A DNA stretch of 64,000 nucleotides from Actinomyces dentalis DSM 19115 (lineage in GTDB: Bacteria > Actinomycetota > Actinomycetes > Actinomycetales > Actinomycetaceae): the NCBI RefSeq assembly GCF_000429225.1, contig NZ_AUBL01000020.1:1-64000 (forward strand), in the 5' to 3' direction. Below the pieces are notes generated by a model. It was given only the letters and a program-made list of their open reading frames with translations, ran no database searches and was not told the origin of the DNA. Both the position numbers and the translations under genes were made by a program. Positions within the stretch are counted from its first letter, which is position 1; the number at the start of each line of letters is the position of its first letter. Below, piece after piece: positions 50,974 to 59,641 of the stretch.

Positions 50974-52232
50974 GCGCTCCGAAGCCCCTGCGCGGGCGCG
51001 CCCTGGCCCGGCGCCCGCTGCTCGTCGGGGCCCTCGTCACCGGCCTGGCCGCCTGCAGTTCGAGTCGTCCGGCCCCGGGCGACTCCGCGCCCTCCGCCGA
51101 AGCGGGCGCCGCGTCCGCCGCCCCGCCCGCGACCGGCCCGACGTCGTCCTCCCCGGCCTCGGCGGCCGCAACGACCCCGACGGCCCCGACGGCCCCGGCG
51201 ACGGGCCCCCTGGCCGGCTGGAGCCTGGAGCAGAGGGTCGGCCAGCTCCTCATGATGGGCGTCGACGCCGCCGAGGCCCCGGCCAGTGCGCGCAGGGCCA
51301 TCACCTCCCTGCACCTGGGCGGCGTCTTCCTGTCGGGGCGCTCCCAGGGCGGCACCGCGGCCACGCGCGCCGTCGTGGACTCCCTGACCGGGCTCGTCGG
51401 CCCCGAGTCCACCGGGGGCGCCCCGCTGCTGGTGTCCACCGACCAGGAGGGCGGGGATGTGCAGGTCCTCCGGGGCCAGGGCTTCTCCACCATCCCCTCG
51501 GCGCTCAAGCAGTCGGAGCAGTCGGCGGCCGACCTGGAGACGGCGGCCGCGGGCTGGGGCGGCGAGTTGGCGCAGGCGGGGGTCACCATGAACCTCGCGC
51601 CCGTGGCCGACCTCGTCGACATCGCCGACCCCGACTCCAACGAGCCCATCGGGGCCTGGGGGCGCCAGTACGGCAACGACAAGGAGACCGTGATCGAGCG
51701 GGCCGGCGCCTTCGCCCGCGGCATGGAGTCCGCCGGCGTCGTGGCGACCTTCAAGCACTTCCCCGGCCTGGGCCGGGTGGCCGGCAACACGGACACCTCG
51801 GCCTCCGTGACGGACTCGGTCACCGCGCGCACCGGCGACGCCGCCGTGGAGGTCTTCTCCCGTCTCATCGCCGACGGCGCCCGCGTCGTCATGGTCTCCT
51901 CCGCGGTCTACACCCTCATCGACGCCGGCTCCCCGGCGGTCTTCTCCTCCGTCGTCGTCACGGACATGCTGCGCGGGGACCTCGGCTTCACCGGGGTCGT
52001 CATCACCGACGACGTCTCCGCGGCCGCCCAGGTGAGCACCTGGGGCCCGGCCGAGCGGGCCGTGCTCGCGGTGCGGGCGGGCTGCGACATCGTCCTGGCT
52101 TCCGGGGACCCGGGGGTCGTGGAGGAGATGGCCCAGGGGCTGGTCGACCGGGCCCGCACCGATCCGGCCTTCGCGGCGCGGGTGGACGAGTCGGCGCTGC
52201 GGGTGCTGGCGCTCAAGGGCGTCCAGTCCTGA
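50970..52232 (+). CDS. GH3-family lipoprotein (NagZ/LpqI-like)
   Basis: A 420-residue lipoprotein from ATG 50970. The signal peptide ends in TGLAACSSS (Cys near residue 28), and a 45-residue Ser/Ala/Pro stalk follows. The GH3 barrel begins SLEQRVGQLLMMGVDAAEAP. It shows PLLVSTDQEGGDVQVLRGQG, MNLAPVADLVDIADPDSNEP, VVATFKHFPGLGRVAGNTDT and the nucleophile Asp in TGVVITDDVSAAAQ. NagZ enzymes use an Asp-His dyad in a 'KHFPGHGDTxxDSH' loop. Here the His is not evident, as in some actinobacterial members. It probably trims GlcNAc from cell-wall muropeptides at the outer face. Confidence 0.88.
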   Translation: MSAPKPLRGRALARRPLLVGALVTGLAACSSSRPAPGDSAPSAEAGAASAAPPATGPTSSSPASAAATTPTAPTAPATGPLAGWSLEQRVGQLLMMGVDAAEAPASARRAITSLHLGGVFLSGRSQGGTAATRAVVDSLTGLVGPESTGGAPLLVSTDQEGGDVQVLRGQGFSTIPSALKQSEQSAADLETAAAGWGGELAQAGVTMNLAPVADLVDIADPDSNEPIGAWGRQYGNDKETVIERAGAFARGMESAGVVATFKHFPGLGRVAGNTDTSASVTDSVTARTGDAAVEVFSRLIADGARVVMVSSAVYTLIDAGSPAVFSSVVVTDMLRGDLGFTGVVITDDVSAAAQVSTWGPAERAVLAVRAGCDIVLASGDPGVVEEMAQGLVDRARTDPAFAARVDESALRVLALKGVQS

Positions 52233-52412
52233 CCCGATCCTCGCGCCCCGCCGCTCCTCCTGCCCCGCCGCTCCTCACCGGAACCGGCGGAAGAGTCGCG
52301 CGAGGCCGGCGGATAATGCACGTCCTGCGGATAACTCGGGAGTCCTGGGTCGTCTTCGGAGGCCACTGGCGCATCACGAGGCGCGACAGGGACGCCGGGC
52401 GAACCCCCGGCC

Positions 52413-52526
52413 TCCACGAGCGCGCAGGTTTCCAAAGGAGGGCAGAGCGTCGACGCGGGTGCGCAGGCCGACATCCACGAGCGCGCAGGTTTCCAGTCGA
52501 ACGCGCGCCTCCCGCCTGCGCGCTCG
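52413..52526. repeat. Dispersed hairpin repeat related to 2885-2963
   Basis: TCCACGAGCGCGCAGGTTTC followed by CA occurs at 52413-52434 and again at 52474-52495. The second copy continues as GTCGAACGCGC, matching the arm of the perfect hairpin at 2885-2963. A 12-base-pair inverted repeat (CGAGCGCGCAGG 52478-52489 with CCTGCGCGCTCG 52515-52526) folds it. Confidence 0.75.
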
Positions 52527-52606
52527 CCACGGCGGCCGGGTGCCCGGGGCGGGCCCCTTGGCGGGGTGGTACGGGTGGGGCTCCTGAGGCGGTCCGGGCC
52601 GGGCAG

Positions 52607-52728
52607 TTGTCCAAATCTGTTGCAAAGGCGCCTCGCGGCGGGATCGTCCGCGAGAAGAAGCGCGGAATATCAACGATTCTCCTCCGGCTCTCCGGTGCGA
52701 TGGGGGCCTTTGCAACAGATTTGGACAA
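52607..52728. repeat. 22-base-pair perfect inverted repeat enclosing 78 bases
   Basis: Arms 52607-52628 (TTGTCCAAATCTGTTGCAAA then GG) and 52707-52728 are perfect reverse complements. The arms are AT-richer than anything nearby. The interior has no reading frame of note. The design (122 bases, inverted ends, no gene) suits a tiny non-autonomous element or a regulator-binding locus. Confidence 0.85.
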
Positions 52729-52792
52729 ACGGCGCCGCCGCGGGCCCCGGGAGGGGCGCCCCGGGCCGGACGGCGACCGCCTCGAGTGCAAA

Positions 52793-53015
52793 ATGCACGT
52801 CTCGGCGTCCGGGGCGCGGCGGCGTCGGGCGCCGTGGTCCGCGAGATCGTCGGGTGACCGCCGAGCACGTCACTTGACCCGCGAGCACGTCTGCCAGAGT
52901 GACGTGCTCGCGGGTCAAGTGACGATCTCGCGAGCCGGGGCGCGTCACGGCATGCGAGACGCCGTCCCACCATGCGAGATGCGCTATCGGGGCGAAGCGG
53001 GGACGGGGCGCCGGA
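52793..53015 (-). repeat. Internal fragment of the MITE-like element, copy 3 (inverted)
   Basis: Read on the minus strand, the sequence matches the middle of the elements at 15857-16505 and 25403-25860: GCTTCGCCCCGATAGCGCAT, the CATGGTGGGACGGCGTCTCG block, the ACGTGCTCG/CGAGATCGT array and the CGCGCCCCGGACGCCGAGA tail. It has its own perfect 24-base hairpin (arms 52868-52891 and 52901-52924). Neither GGAAGGTTATTCGG terminus is present. It stops about 25 bases before the stop of the sugar transporter gene. Confidence 0.8.
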
Positions 53016-53039
53016 ACCGCCCCCGACGCGAGGTATCGC

Positions 53040-53909
53040 TCACCGGGCCGAGGCCATCCCCATGAGGACGACGCCGGCCAGCGCGGCCGCGATCCCGGCG
53101 AGGACGACGGCGATCTCCCTGCGGGTCCTGGGCTCCTTGAGCAGGAAGATGGACCCGAGGGTGGCGATGACGAACCCCAGCTGGCTGAAGGTGAAGCCGG
53201 CCGCCACGCCCACGATCGACGTCGAGCGCAGCAGGGCGATGTTCCCCAGCGCCCACACGACGCCGGACAGCAGCGCCGGGACCATGCCCCCTCCTCGCAG
53301 GGGGCCGTTGCGCGGCAGCACGCGGGAGGCGACGACGGCGCCGACGAGCAGGCCGATGCCCATCGGGCCCACCGCGTCAGCCGAGGAGACGCGCGCCAGG
53401 CGCAGCATGCCGGGGTAGACGGCCAGGAACACCGCCGAGCAGACGGTCGCCAGGGCGCCGATCCGGCGCGCTCCCGGGCCGGGGCCGGCGCCGTCGCCCT
53501 CCTGCCACGCGCCCGCCGCGCCGCCGGCGATGACGAGCACGATCGCGCCCAGTCCCAGCCCCATCGCCCCCGGCGCCCGCCACTCCCCGAGCAGCACGAC
53601 GCCGATGAGCCCGTTGAGGGCGAGCTGGAGGGCGGTGGTCAGCGGCATGGTGCGGGAGGCGCCCCAGGTCTGGAAACCCTTGATGACGAGTACGATGCCG
53701 ATGCTCCACAGCAGGCCGCTGAGCGAGCCCCACACCAGGGAGCGCGGCGACCAGGCGGCCCCGGCCAGCGGGGAGGTCAGCAGGCTCGCCGCGCCGCCGC
53801 CGGCGATGACGAAGGTGTTCTGGCGGCGCGGGTCCGTGGGGAAGGCGGCGTTGAGCAGCGCCATCGTCCCCCACAGGAGGGAGGGGAGGAGAGCGATGAG
53901 AATGTGCAT
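53040..53909 (-). CDS. GRP-family sugar transporter (glucose/ribose porter type)
   Basis: A 289-residue protein with ten helices in two repeats of five. The start MHILIALLPSLLWGTMALLN is characteristic of the glucose/ribose porter family (GlcU/RbsU), and SLVWGSLSGLLWSIGIVLVI, followed by FQTWGASRTMPLTTALQLA, matches its first-half signature. The second half has GGMVPALLSGVVWALGNIAL and VAAGFTFSQLGFVIATLGSI. It should import a monosaccharide by proton symport. It lies alone, with its 3' end against a repeat element. Confidence 0.9.
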   Translation of the reverse strand: MHILIALLPSLLWGTMALLNAAFPTDPRRQNTFVIAGGGAASLLTSPLAGAAWSPRSLVWGSLSGLLWSIGIVLVIKGFQTWGASRTMPLTTALQLALNGLIGVVLLGEWRAPGAMGLGLGAIVLVIAGGAAGAWQEGDGAGPGPGARRIGALATVCSAVFLAVYPGMLRLARVSSADAVGPMGIGLLVGAVVASRVLPRNGPLRGGGMVPALLSGVVWALGNIALLRSTSIVGVAAGFTFSQLGFVIATLGSIFLLKEPRTRREIAVVLAGIAAALAGVVLMGMASAR

Positions 53910-54097
53910 GGATGACCTGCCAGGATGCGGGCGGGCGGATCGATCGGTGATCGTCGGCGATCACGGGACCCGGTATCGTCGTCGGCCGAGCCTATGGCGG
54001 GCGGAGCGGTCCTGGCAAGGGGACCCGCGCCGGTCCCGCGCGGCTTTCTCCGCCGGTCCCGGCGTTCCGGGGGAGGGGCGGTGCGATACTGGCGGCC

Positions 54098-55801
54098 ATG
54101 CCAGCTGACGCCCACCGGTCCCCCGCACCGCCCCCCGCGCCCGACGGCCCACTCATCGTCCAGTCCGACAAGTCGGTCCTCCTGGAGGTCGCCCGCCCCG
54201 GCGCCGATGAGGCCCGCCGCGCCATCGCCCCCTTCGCCGAGCTGGAGCGGGCCCCGGAGCACGTCCACACCTACCGGATCACCCCGCTGGCCCTGTGGAA
54301 CGCCCGGGCCGCCGGGCTGGACGCCGAGACCGTGGTCCACACCCTCATCACCCACTCGCGCTTCCCGGTGCCCCACGCGCTGCTCACCGAGATCGCCGAG
54401 ACCATGGGCCGCTACGGCCGCCTCCAGCTGGTCGCCGACCCGGCCCACGGCCTGGTCCTGCACGCCGCGGACGCGCCGGTCCTGGAGGAGGTCATGCGCT
54501 CCCGGCGCACCAGGGGCCTGCTGGGCGCGCGCCTGTCGGCCGCCGACGTCGTCGTCCACCCCTCCGAGCGCGGTCACCTCAAGCAGGTCCTCATCAAGCT
54601 GGGCTGGCCGGCGGAGGACCTGGCCGGCTACGTCGACGGCGAGGCCCACCCCATCGCCCTGCGCGAGGACCCGGCCGGGGCCCGGGCGCACCGGCCCGGG
54701 GCCTTCGCGCTGCGCCCCTACCAGCGCGAGGCGGTGGAGGGCTTCTGGGCGGGCGGGTCCGGCGTCGTCGTCCTGCCCTGCGGGGCCGGCAAGACCCTGG
54801 TGGGGGCGGCGGTCATGGCGAGGAGCTCGACGACGGCGCTCGTCCTGGTCGCCAACGCCGTCGCCGCCCGCCAGTGGAAGGAGGAGCTCATGCGCTTCAC
54901 CACCCTGACCGCGGACGAGATCGGCGAGTACTCGGGGTCGCGCAAGGAGGTCCGTCCCGTGACCATCGCCACCTACCAGGTGCTCACCACCAGGCGCAAG
55001 GGCGTCCACCCGCACCTGGATCTGCTGGACTCCCACGACTGGGGGCTCATCGTCTACGACGAGGTCCACCTCCTGCCCGCCCCCGTCTTCCGCATGACCG
55101 CGGACCTGCAGGCGCGCCGCCGCCTGGGCCTGACCGCCACCCTCGTGCGCGAGGACGGCCGGGAGGACGAGGTCTTCTCCCTCATCGGCCCCAAGCGCTA
55201 CGACGCCCCCTGGAAGGACCTGGAGAACCAGGGCTGGATCGCCCCGGCGATCTGCACGGAGGTGCGCCTGAGCCTCGACGCCGGGCAGCGGATGGCCTAC
55301 GCGACGGCGGAGGCGCCCGACCGCTACCGCCTGGCCGCCTGCGCCCCGGCCAAGGTCGGGATCGTGGACCGGCTGCTGGCCCGCCACGAGGGCGAATCGG
55401 CGCTGGTCATCGGCCAGTACGTCGATCAGCTCACCGAGATCGCCGAGCACCTGGGCGCCCCGCTCATCACGGGGGCGACGACGGTGCGCGAGCGCCGGCG
55501 CCTCTACGGCGCCTTCCGCTCCGGCGAGATCCGCACCCTCGTGGTCTCCAAGGTGGCGAACTTCTCCATCGACCTGCCCGGGGCGAGCGTGGCCGTTCAG
55601 GTGTCGGGGACCTTCGGGTCCCGGCAGGAGGAGGCCCAGCGCCTGGGCCGGATCGTGCGGCCCAAGGAGGACGGGCGCCAGGCGCACTTCTACACGGTCG
55701 TGGTCCGCGACACGGTCGACCAGGAGTTCGCGGCGCACCGCCAGCGCTTCCTGGCCGAGCAGGGCTACGCCTACGACATCGTCGACGCCGAGGCGGTGTA
55801 G
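54098..55801 (+). CDS. XPB/Rad25-type DNA repair helicase
   Basis: A 567-residue superfamily 2 helicase. Residues 1-190 are the damage-recognition/N-terminal domain (PLIVQSDKSVLLEVARPGAD; EHVHTYRITPLALWNARAAG). Walker A is VVLPCGAGKTLVGAAVM (near 223-239). The DEAH-type box is IVYDEVHLLPAPVF, motif III is LGLTATLVREDGREDEV and includes the XPB-specific RED. In the second RecA lobe, FSIDLPGASVAVQVSGTFGS and QEEAQRLGRIVRPKEDG carry motifs V and VI. It unwinds or translocates on DNA in nucleotide excision repair. Bacterial XPB is typical of actinobacteria. It is a single-gene unit. Confidence 0.95.
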   Translation: MPADAHRSPAPPPAPDGPLIVQSDKSVLLEVARPGADEARRAIAPFAELERAPEHVHTYRITPLALWNARAAGLDAETVVHTLITHSRFPVPHALLTEIAETMGRYGRLQLVADPAHGLVLHAADAPVLEEVMRSRRTRGLLGARLSAADVVVHPSERGHLKQVLIKLGWPAEDLAGYVDGEAHPIALREDPAGARAHRPGAFALRPYQREAVEGFWAGGSGVVVLPCGAGKTLVGAAVMARSSTTALVLVANAVAARQWKEELMRFTTLTADEIGEYSGSRKEVRPVTIATYQVLTTRRKGVHPHLDLLDSHDWGLIVYDEVHLLPAPVFRMTADLQARRRLGLTATLVREDGREDEVFSLIGPKRYDAPWKDLENQGWIAPAICTEVRLSLDAGQRMAYATAEAPDRYRLAACAPAKVGIVDRLLARHEGESALVIGQYVDQLTEIAEHLGAPLITGATTVRERRRLYGAFRSGEIRTLVVSKVANFSIDLPGASVAVQVSGTFGSRQEEAQRLGRIVRPKEDGRQAHFYTVVVRDTVDQEFAAHRQRFLAEQGYAYDIVDAEAV

Positions 55802-55914
55802 GCCGAGGAGCCGCGGGGTCGACGACGGCCCTGCCCGGTCCGATGCCGACGGCGCGCGCCGGCCCCGTCCGGGCCGTTGACCGGGCCTGGCGCGCCCCGG
55901 CCCGCTCCGCCCGC

Positions 55915-56823
55915 TCAGAACCGTGCGAGCAGCTCCGCGCCGGCCCGGCGGGCGCGGGCGCGGCGGACCAGGACGCGCGCCAGGGCGCGGCCGAAGGCCT
56001 GGATGACCGGTTCGGCCCGCTCCGCCTCGGCCCGCGCGCGCCGCCCCTCCGCCACGGCCCCGGCGGGCAGGGCGGAGGCGGGCAGGGCCTCGGCCTCCTC
56101 CTCGCCGCGCACGACGCCCATGGCGCGGGCGGCGGACCGCGCCCGCCAGTACTCGATGCGGGCCGGGGTGGACTCGGGGTGGTGCTGGAGGGCCAGGAGC
56201 CCGCCGGCCCGCCAGGCCTGGACCGGGGCCCCGGCGGAGGAGGCGAGCAGGACGGCCCCCTCGGGCAGGCGGACGACGACGTCGTCGTGGGAGACGATGA
56301 CCGGCAGGCGCGTCCCGCCCCGGGTGGGCACGCCGGCGCGCACGGCCGCCCGCACCGCCTCGTCGACGATCTCGGAGAAGACCGGGTCCTCGCGGGCGGC
56401 CCGCGTCAGCTCCAGGTCGACGACGCCGCCCTCGCCGCCGTGCGGGGAGGGGCAGGCGGTGGCGCCGCCCAGGGCCTCGGCCGCGACCTGGGCGCCCAGG
56501 CAGATGGCGACGGCGGGCAGGCGCTGCTCGACGGCCCCGCGCAGCAGGGAGCGCACGTCGGCCAGCCACGGGTGGCGGGCGTCGTCGTGCGCGCTCATGG
56601 CCCCGCCCAGGACCACCAGGCCGTCGCCGGCGCCGGCGGGGCCCGGGATCGCCTCCCCCGCCCAGGGGCGCACCACGCGCAGCGAGGCGCCCTCGGCGAA
56701 GAGCCACTGCCCCAGGCGCCCCAGCGGCGCGAAGGCCTCGGGCTCGATCACGGTGATGACCGGGGCGGGGGCGGGGTCGGGGAGTGCCGGGAGGATGTCA
56801 GTCATGGGGTCATTGACGGTCAT
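55915..56823 (-). CDS. Class I glutamine amidotransferase-like protein
   Basis: A 302-residue protein starting MTVNDPMTDILPALPD at 56823; MTDIL at 56805 is an alternative. The triad is visible: Cys in LPAVAICLGAQVAAEAL, and His and Glu in LLALQHHPESTPAR. An oxyanion loop, GLVVLGGAMSAHDD, and the segment LPVIVSHDDVVVRLPEGAVL follow the GATase1 fold seen in GuaA-like stand-alone amidotransferases. The substrate is unknown. The C-terminal 60 residues are Arg/Ala-rich and extra. The promoter region is shared with the divergent coiled-coil protein gene. Confidence 0.88.
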   Translation of the reverse strand: MTVNDPMTDILPALPDPAPAPVITVIEPEAFAPLGRLGQWLFAEGASLRVVRPWAGEAIPGPAGAGDGLVVLGGAMSAHDDARHPWLADVRSLLRGAVEQRLPAVAICLGAQVAAEALGGATACPSPHGGEGGVVDLELTRAAREDPVFSEIVDEAVRAAVRAGVPTRGGTRLPVIVSHDDVVVRLPEGAVLLASSAGAPVQAWRAGGLLALQHHPESTPARIEYWRARSAARAMGVVRGEEEAEALPASALPAGAVAEGRRARAEAERAEPVIQAFGRALARVLVRRARARRAGAELLARF

Positions 56824-57043
56824 GACGGCCCCGGGCGCAAACCGCGCCCGCGGGACGTGCGCGCTCTCACGGCGCGGCGCGCGCCGGTGGCGGGGGCGCC
56901 GGCCGTCGGAGGCGGGCGCCGGCGCGTCCGCGGAGCGGTCCCGGATGCGCCCGCGGAGCGGTGCCGGCGGCGAAATGAGTTGCCTGACGCGCCCCGGGCG
57001 GGGGACGATGGGCCCGCCAACCCGCTCGTCCGAGGAGCCCGAC

Positions 57044-58408
57044 GTGTTCTGGAACCGCAAGCGCGACACACCCATCGCACCCCCGCCGGGGTCCACCGCG
57101 GATCTGAACGCCCGGGCGGGCGCCGCCCTGGTGCGGGCCGACGACGCCGTGCGGGCGGCCGCCGAGGAGCTGTCCTACGCCCAGGCCCAGTTCGGGCTGT
57201 CCGCCACGGACGCCTTCACCGAGGCCCTGAGGATCGCCCGCGGCCACCTCGCGCGCTCCTTCGAGCTGCGCAAGCTGCTCGACGACGACATCCCGGAGAC
57301 CGAGCCCCAGCAGCGCCAGATGTGCGGGGAGATCCTCCAGCGCTGCTCCGAGGCCGTGGTCGTCCTGAGGCGGCAGGAGGAGGCCTTCAACGCCCGCCGC
57401 GGTCTGGAGGCGAACCTGCCGACCTCCATCGCCGAGACCGCCCAGCGCGCCGACGAGACCGAGCAGGCCATCACCATGGCCAACACGCTGCTCGTCACGC
57501 TGCACGCCACCTACCCGGCGAGCTCCCTGACCTCCGTCTCCCAGGCCCCCGAGCGCGCGGGCAAGCTGCTGGCCGCGGGGCGCACCGCCCTCGACCAGGC
57601 GCGCGCCAGCGCCGAGGAGGGGCAGCAGGCCACCGCCGTCGAGCAGGTGCGCATCGCCCAGGGCGCCATCGCCCAGGCCGGCGAGATCGCCTCCCAGGTC
57701 CGCGGCGCCCGCGAGCGCCTGAACCGCGCCGCCGCCGACCTGGCCGCCGCCATCACCTCCATCTCCTCCGACCTGGTCGACGCGCGGCGCCTGTCCTCCC
57801 GGGTGCCCGACGCCTCCCTGAGCCCCCTCGTGGCCGACGCCGAGGCCGCCGTCGCCGCCGGTCGCGCCGCCTCCGGGCCGGGGGCGAGCGGGGATCCCCT
57901 GGCCGCCCTGGATCACCTGTCGCGGGCCGAGGCCGCCCTGGACGCCGCGCTGGCCCCGGCGCGGGCGAAGGAGGACAACGACGCGCGCGCCCGCGCCTCG
58001 CTGGGTTCGCGCCTGGCGCGCCTGAACTCCCAGATCGCGGCGGTCACCTCCTACATCACCACCCATCGCGGGGCGGTGGGCCCCTCCGCGCGCACGGCCC
58101 TGTCGGAGGCCTCGCGCCACGCGGGCGCCGCCACCACCATGCAGAACACCGACGCGGCCGCGGCCCTGTCGGAGGTGGCGGCCGGGGAGCCGCTGGTCGC
58201 CCAGGCCCAGGCGCTGGCGGAGGCGGATGTGCGCAATTCGGGCGCCTGGGGCCAGTGGGGCGGCGGGGAGCCGGGCTGGCAGTACGGCGGCTGGGGCCGG
58301 CGGGGGTGGAGCCAGGGCCCGCCTCCGCGGCGGGGCGGTGGCATCGACGTCGGCTCCCTCATTCTGGGCGGCCTGATCATGAGCGGCCTGGACGACATCT
58401 TCGACTGA
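57044..58408 (+). CDS. Coiled-coil protein with Trp/Gly-rich tail, PspA partner
   Basis: A 454-residue protein from GTG 57044 (VFWNRKRDTPIAPPPGSTAD), with GAGGAG seven bases upstream. Residues 20-380 are long Ala/Glu/Arg helices (GAALVRADDAVRAAAEELSY, IARGHLARSFELRKLLDDDI, LAAGRTALDQARASAEEGQQ). The end is Trp/Gly-rich (WGQWGGGEPGWQYGGWGRRG) and finishes GGGIDVGSLILGGLIMSGLD. That ending and the coiled coil match the C-terminal part of actinobacterial TPM-domain membrane proteins, but the signal peptide, TPM domain and transmembrane helix are absent. It precedes pspA in the same direction and probably works with it in envelope stress. Confidence 0.75.
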   Translation: MFWNRKRDTPIAPPPGSTADLNARAGAALVRADDAVRAAAEELSYAQAQFGLSATDAFTEALRIARGHLARSFELRKLLDDDIPETEPQQRQMCGEILQRCSEAVVVLRRQEEAFNARRGLEANLPTSIAETAQRADETEQAITMANTLLVTLHATYPASSLTSVSQAPERAGKLLAAGRTALDQARASAEEGQQATAVEQVRIAQGAIAQAGEIASQVRGARERLNRAAADLAAAITSISSDLVDARRLSSRVPDASLSPLVADAEAAVAAGRAASGPGASGDPLAALDHLSRAEAALDAALAPARAKEDNDARARASLGSRLARLNSQIAAVTSYITTHRGAVGPSARTALSEASRHAGAATTMQNTDAAAALSEVAAGEPLVAQAQALAEADVRNSGAWGQWGGGEPGWQYGGWGRRGWSQGPPPRRGGGIDVGSLILGGLIMSGLDDIFD

Positions 58409-58416
58409 GGGCCGCC

Positions 58417-58497
58417 GGGCCGCCGGGCGCGCCGTCGGGTCGCCGGCCCCGGGCGCGTTCCCGGGCCGCCGGGCGCGCCGTCGGGTCGCCGGCCCCG
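58417..58497 (+). repeat. 35-base direct repeat upstream of pspA
   Basis: GGGCCGCCGGGCGCGCCGTC (and 15 further identical bases) occurs at 58417-58451 and 58463-58497, a 46-base period. It lies between the coiled-coil gene and pspA. This might simply be GC-rich duplication; no T-tract follows. Confidence 0.7.
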
Positions 58498-58649
58498 ACT
58501 CGCCCTGAGCGATACGGCAACCGCCGTCTGGCCGCGCGGAGCCGATCCGTGGGAACCTGACCCCCAATCCGACGACCGCCGACGGCGGAGCCCGCCCCGG
58601 GCGCCCCGGCGCCGTCGGCGGGAACGAGAATGAGAAAGGCACCAACCCC

Positions 58650-59486
58650 ATGGCTGAGAAGCAGTCGATCCTGGGCCGCATCGCCCAGCTCACCCGCGCC
58701 AATATCAACGCGCTCCTCGACCGGGCCGAGGACCCTCAGAAGATGCTGGACCAGCTCGTGCGGGACTACACCGCCTCCATCGGCGAGGCCCGCGACGCCG
58801 TCGCTCAGACCATTGGCAACCTGCGCCTGGCCGAGAAGGATCACGCCGCCGATCTTGCCCAGGCCCGCGATTGGGGCAATAAGGCCCTGGCCGCCTCCCG
58901 GAAGGCGGACCAGATGCGCGCCGCCGGCGACGGGGCGGGCGCGGACAAGTGGGACTCGCTGGCCAAGATCGCCCTGACCAAGCAGATCAACGCCGAGAAC
59001 GAGGCCAAGGCCGCCGAGCCGATGATCGCCTCGCAGCGCCAGGTCGTCGAGCAGCTCAAGACCGGCCTGCAGCAGATGGAGGTCAAGCTCGGGGAGCTGA
59101 AGTCGCGGCGCGACCAGCTCGTGGCCCGCAAGAAGTCCGCCGAGGCGCAGGTGAGGGTGCAGGGCGCGATCCGTTCGATCAACGTCCTGGATCCCACCAG
59201 CGAGCTGTCCCGCTACGAGGACCAGGTACGTCGGATCGAGGCGCAGGCGGCCGGTCAGACCGAGCTGGCGGGGTCCTCGCTGGAGGCGCAGTTCGCCGAG
59301 CTGGAGGCCTCCTCCGCCCAGACCGAGGCCGAGGCCCGGCTGGCTGCCCTCAAGGCCGGGGGCAACCGGACCCTGCCGGAGGCGGCGAGCCCCGCGCAGA
59401 TCACCGACGGCCAGATCGACGCCGCCTTCGCCGCGCTCAAGAACGAGAACGCCGCCCAGTCCGCCGAGGAGCGCTCCTCCTACTGA
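58650..59486 (+). CDS. pspA: PspA/IM30 (Vipp1) family membrane stress protein
   Basis: A 278-residue protein, slightly longer than the usual 220-260. It opens with the amphipathic family start SILGRIAQLTRANINALLDR, followed by AEDPQKMLDQLVRDY and then long helices (GDGAGADKWDSLAKIALTKQ; VEQLKTGLQQMEVKLGELKS; VARKKSAEAQVRVQGAIRS). These assemble into ESCRT-III-like rings that protect the inner membrane leaflet. A C-terminal extension (ASPAQITDGQIDAAFAALKN) is a helix seen in actinobacterial members. The coiled-coil protein gene directly upstream is a likely functional partner. Confidence 0.95.
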   Translation: MAEKQSILGRIAQLTRANINALLDRAEDPQKMLDQLVRDYTASIGEARDAVAQTIGNLRLAEKDHAADLAQARDWGNKALAASRKADQMRAAGDGAGADKWDSLAKIALTKQINAENEAKAAEPMIASQRQVVEQLKTGLQQMEVKLGELKSRRDQLVARKKSAEAQVRVQGAIRSINVLDPTSELSRYEDQVRRIEAQAAGQTELAGSSLEAQFAELEASSAQTEAEARLAALKAGGNRTLPEAASPAQITDGQIDAAFAALKNENAAQSAEERSSY

Positions 59487-59561
59487 GTCCTCTGACTCTC
59501 TTCCGCCGGCCCCCGGCCACGGGCGCCGTGGGCCCCGACAGGCCTCCGGCCGCGGGCGCCC

Positions 59562-59602
59562 CGGCGCCGAGATCGCCGTCACTTCGGCCGGTCTCGGCGC
59601 CG
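59562..59602. terminator. 11-base-pair hairpin downstream of pspA
   Basis: CGGCGCCGAGA (59562-59572) pairs with TCTCGGCGCCG (59592-59602) around a 19-base loop, between the pspA stop and the NYN-domain gene. Strong pairing and position fit a terminator, without a T-tract. Confidence 0.55.
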
Positions 59603-59641
59603 TTCCCCTGTCCGCCCGGGACCCGCGATTAGCATGAGGAC

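Larger units (their letters stand above)
52233..53039. other. Gene-free repeat cluster between GH3 and sugar transporter genes
   Basis: The 807-base stretch holds three structured repeats (52413-52526, 52607-52728 and 52793-53015), each listed separately. Frames crossing it are antisense shadows with Arg/Gly/Pro bias. No gene is supported. Confidence 0.65.
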
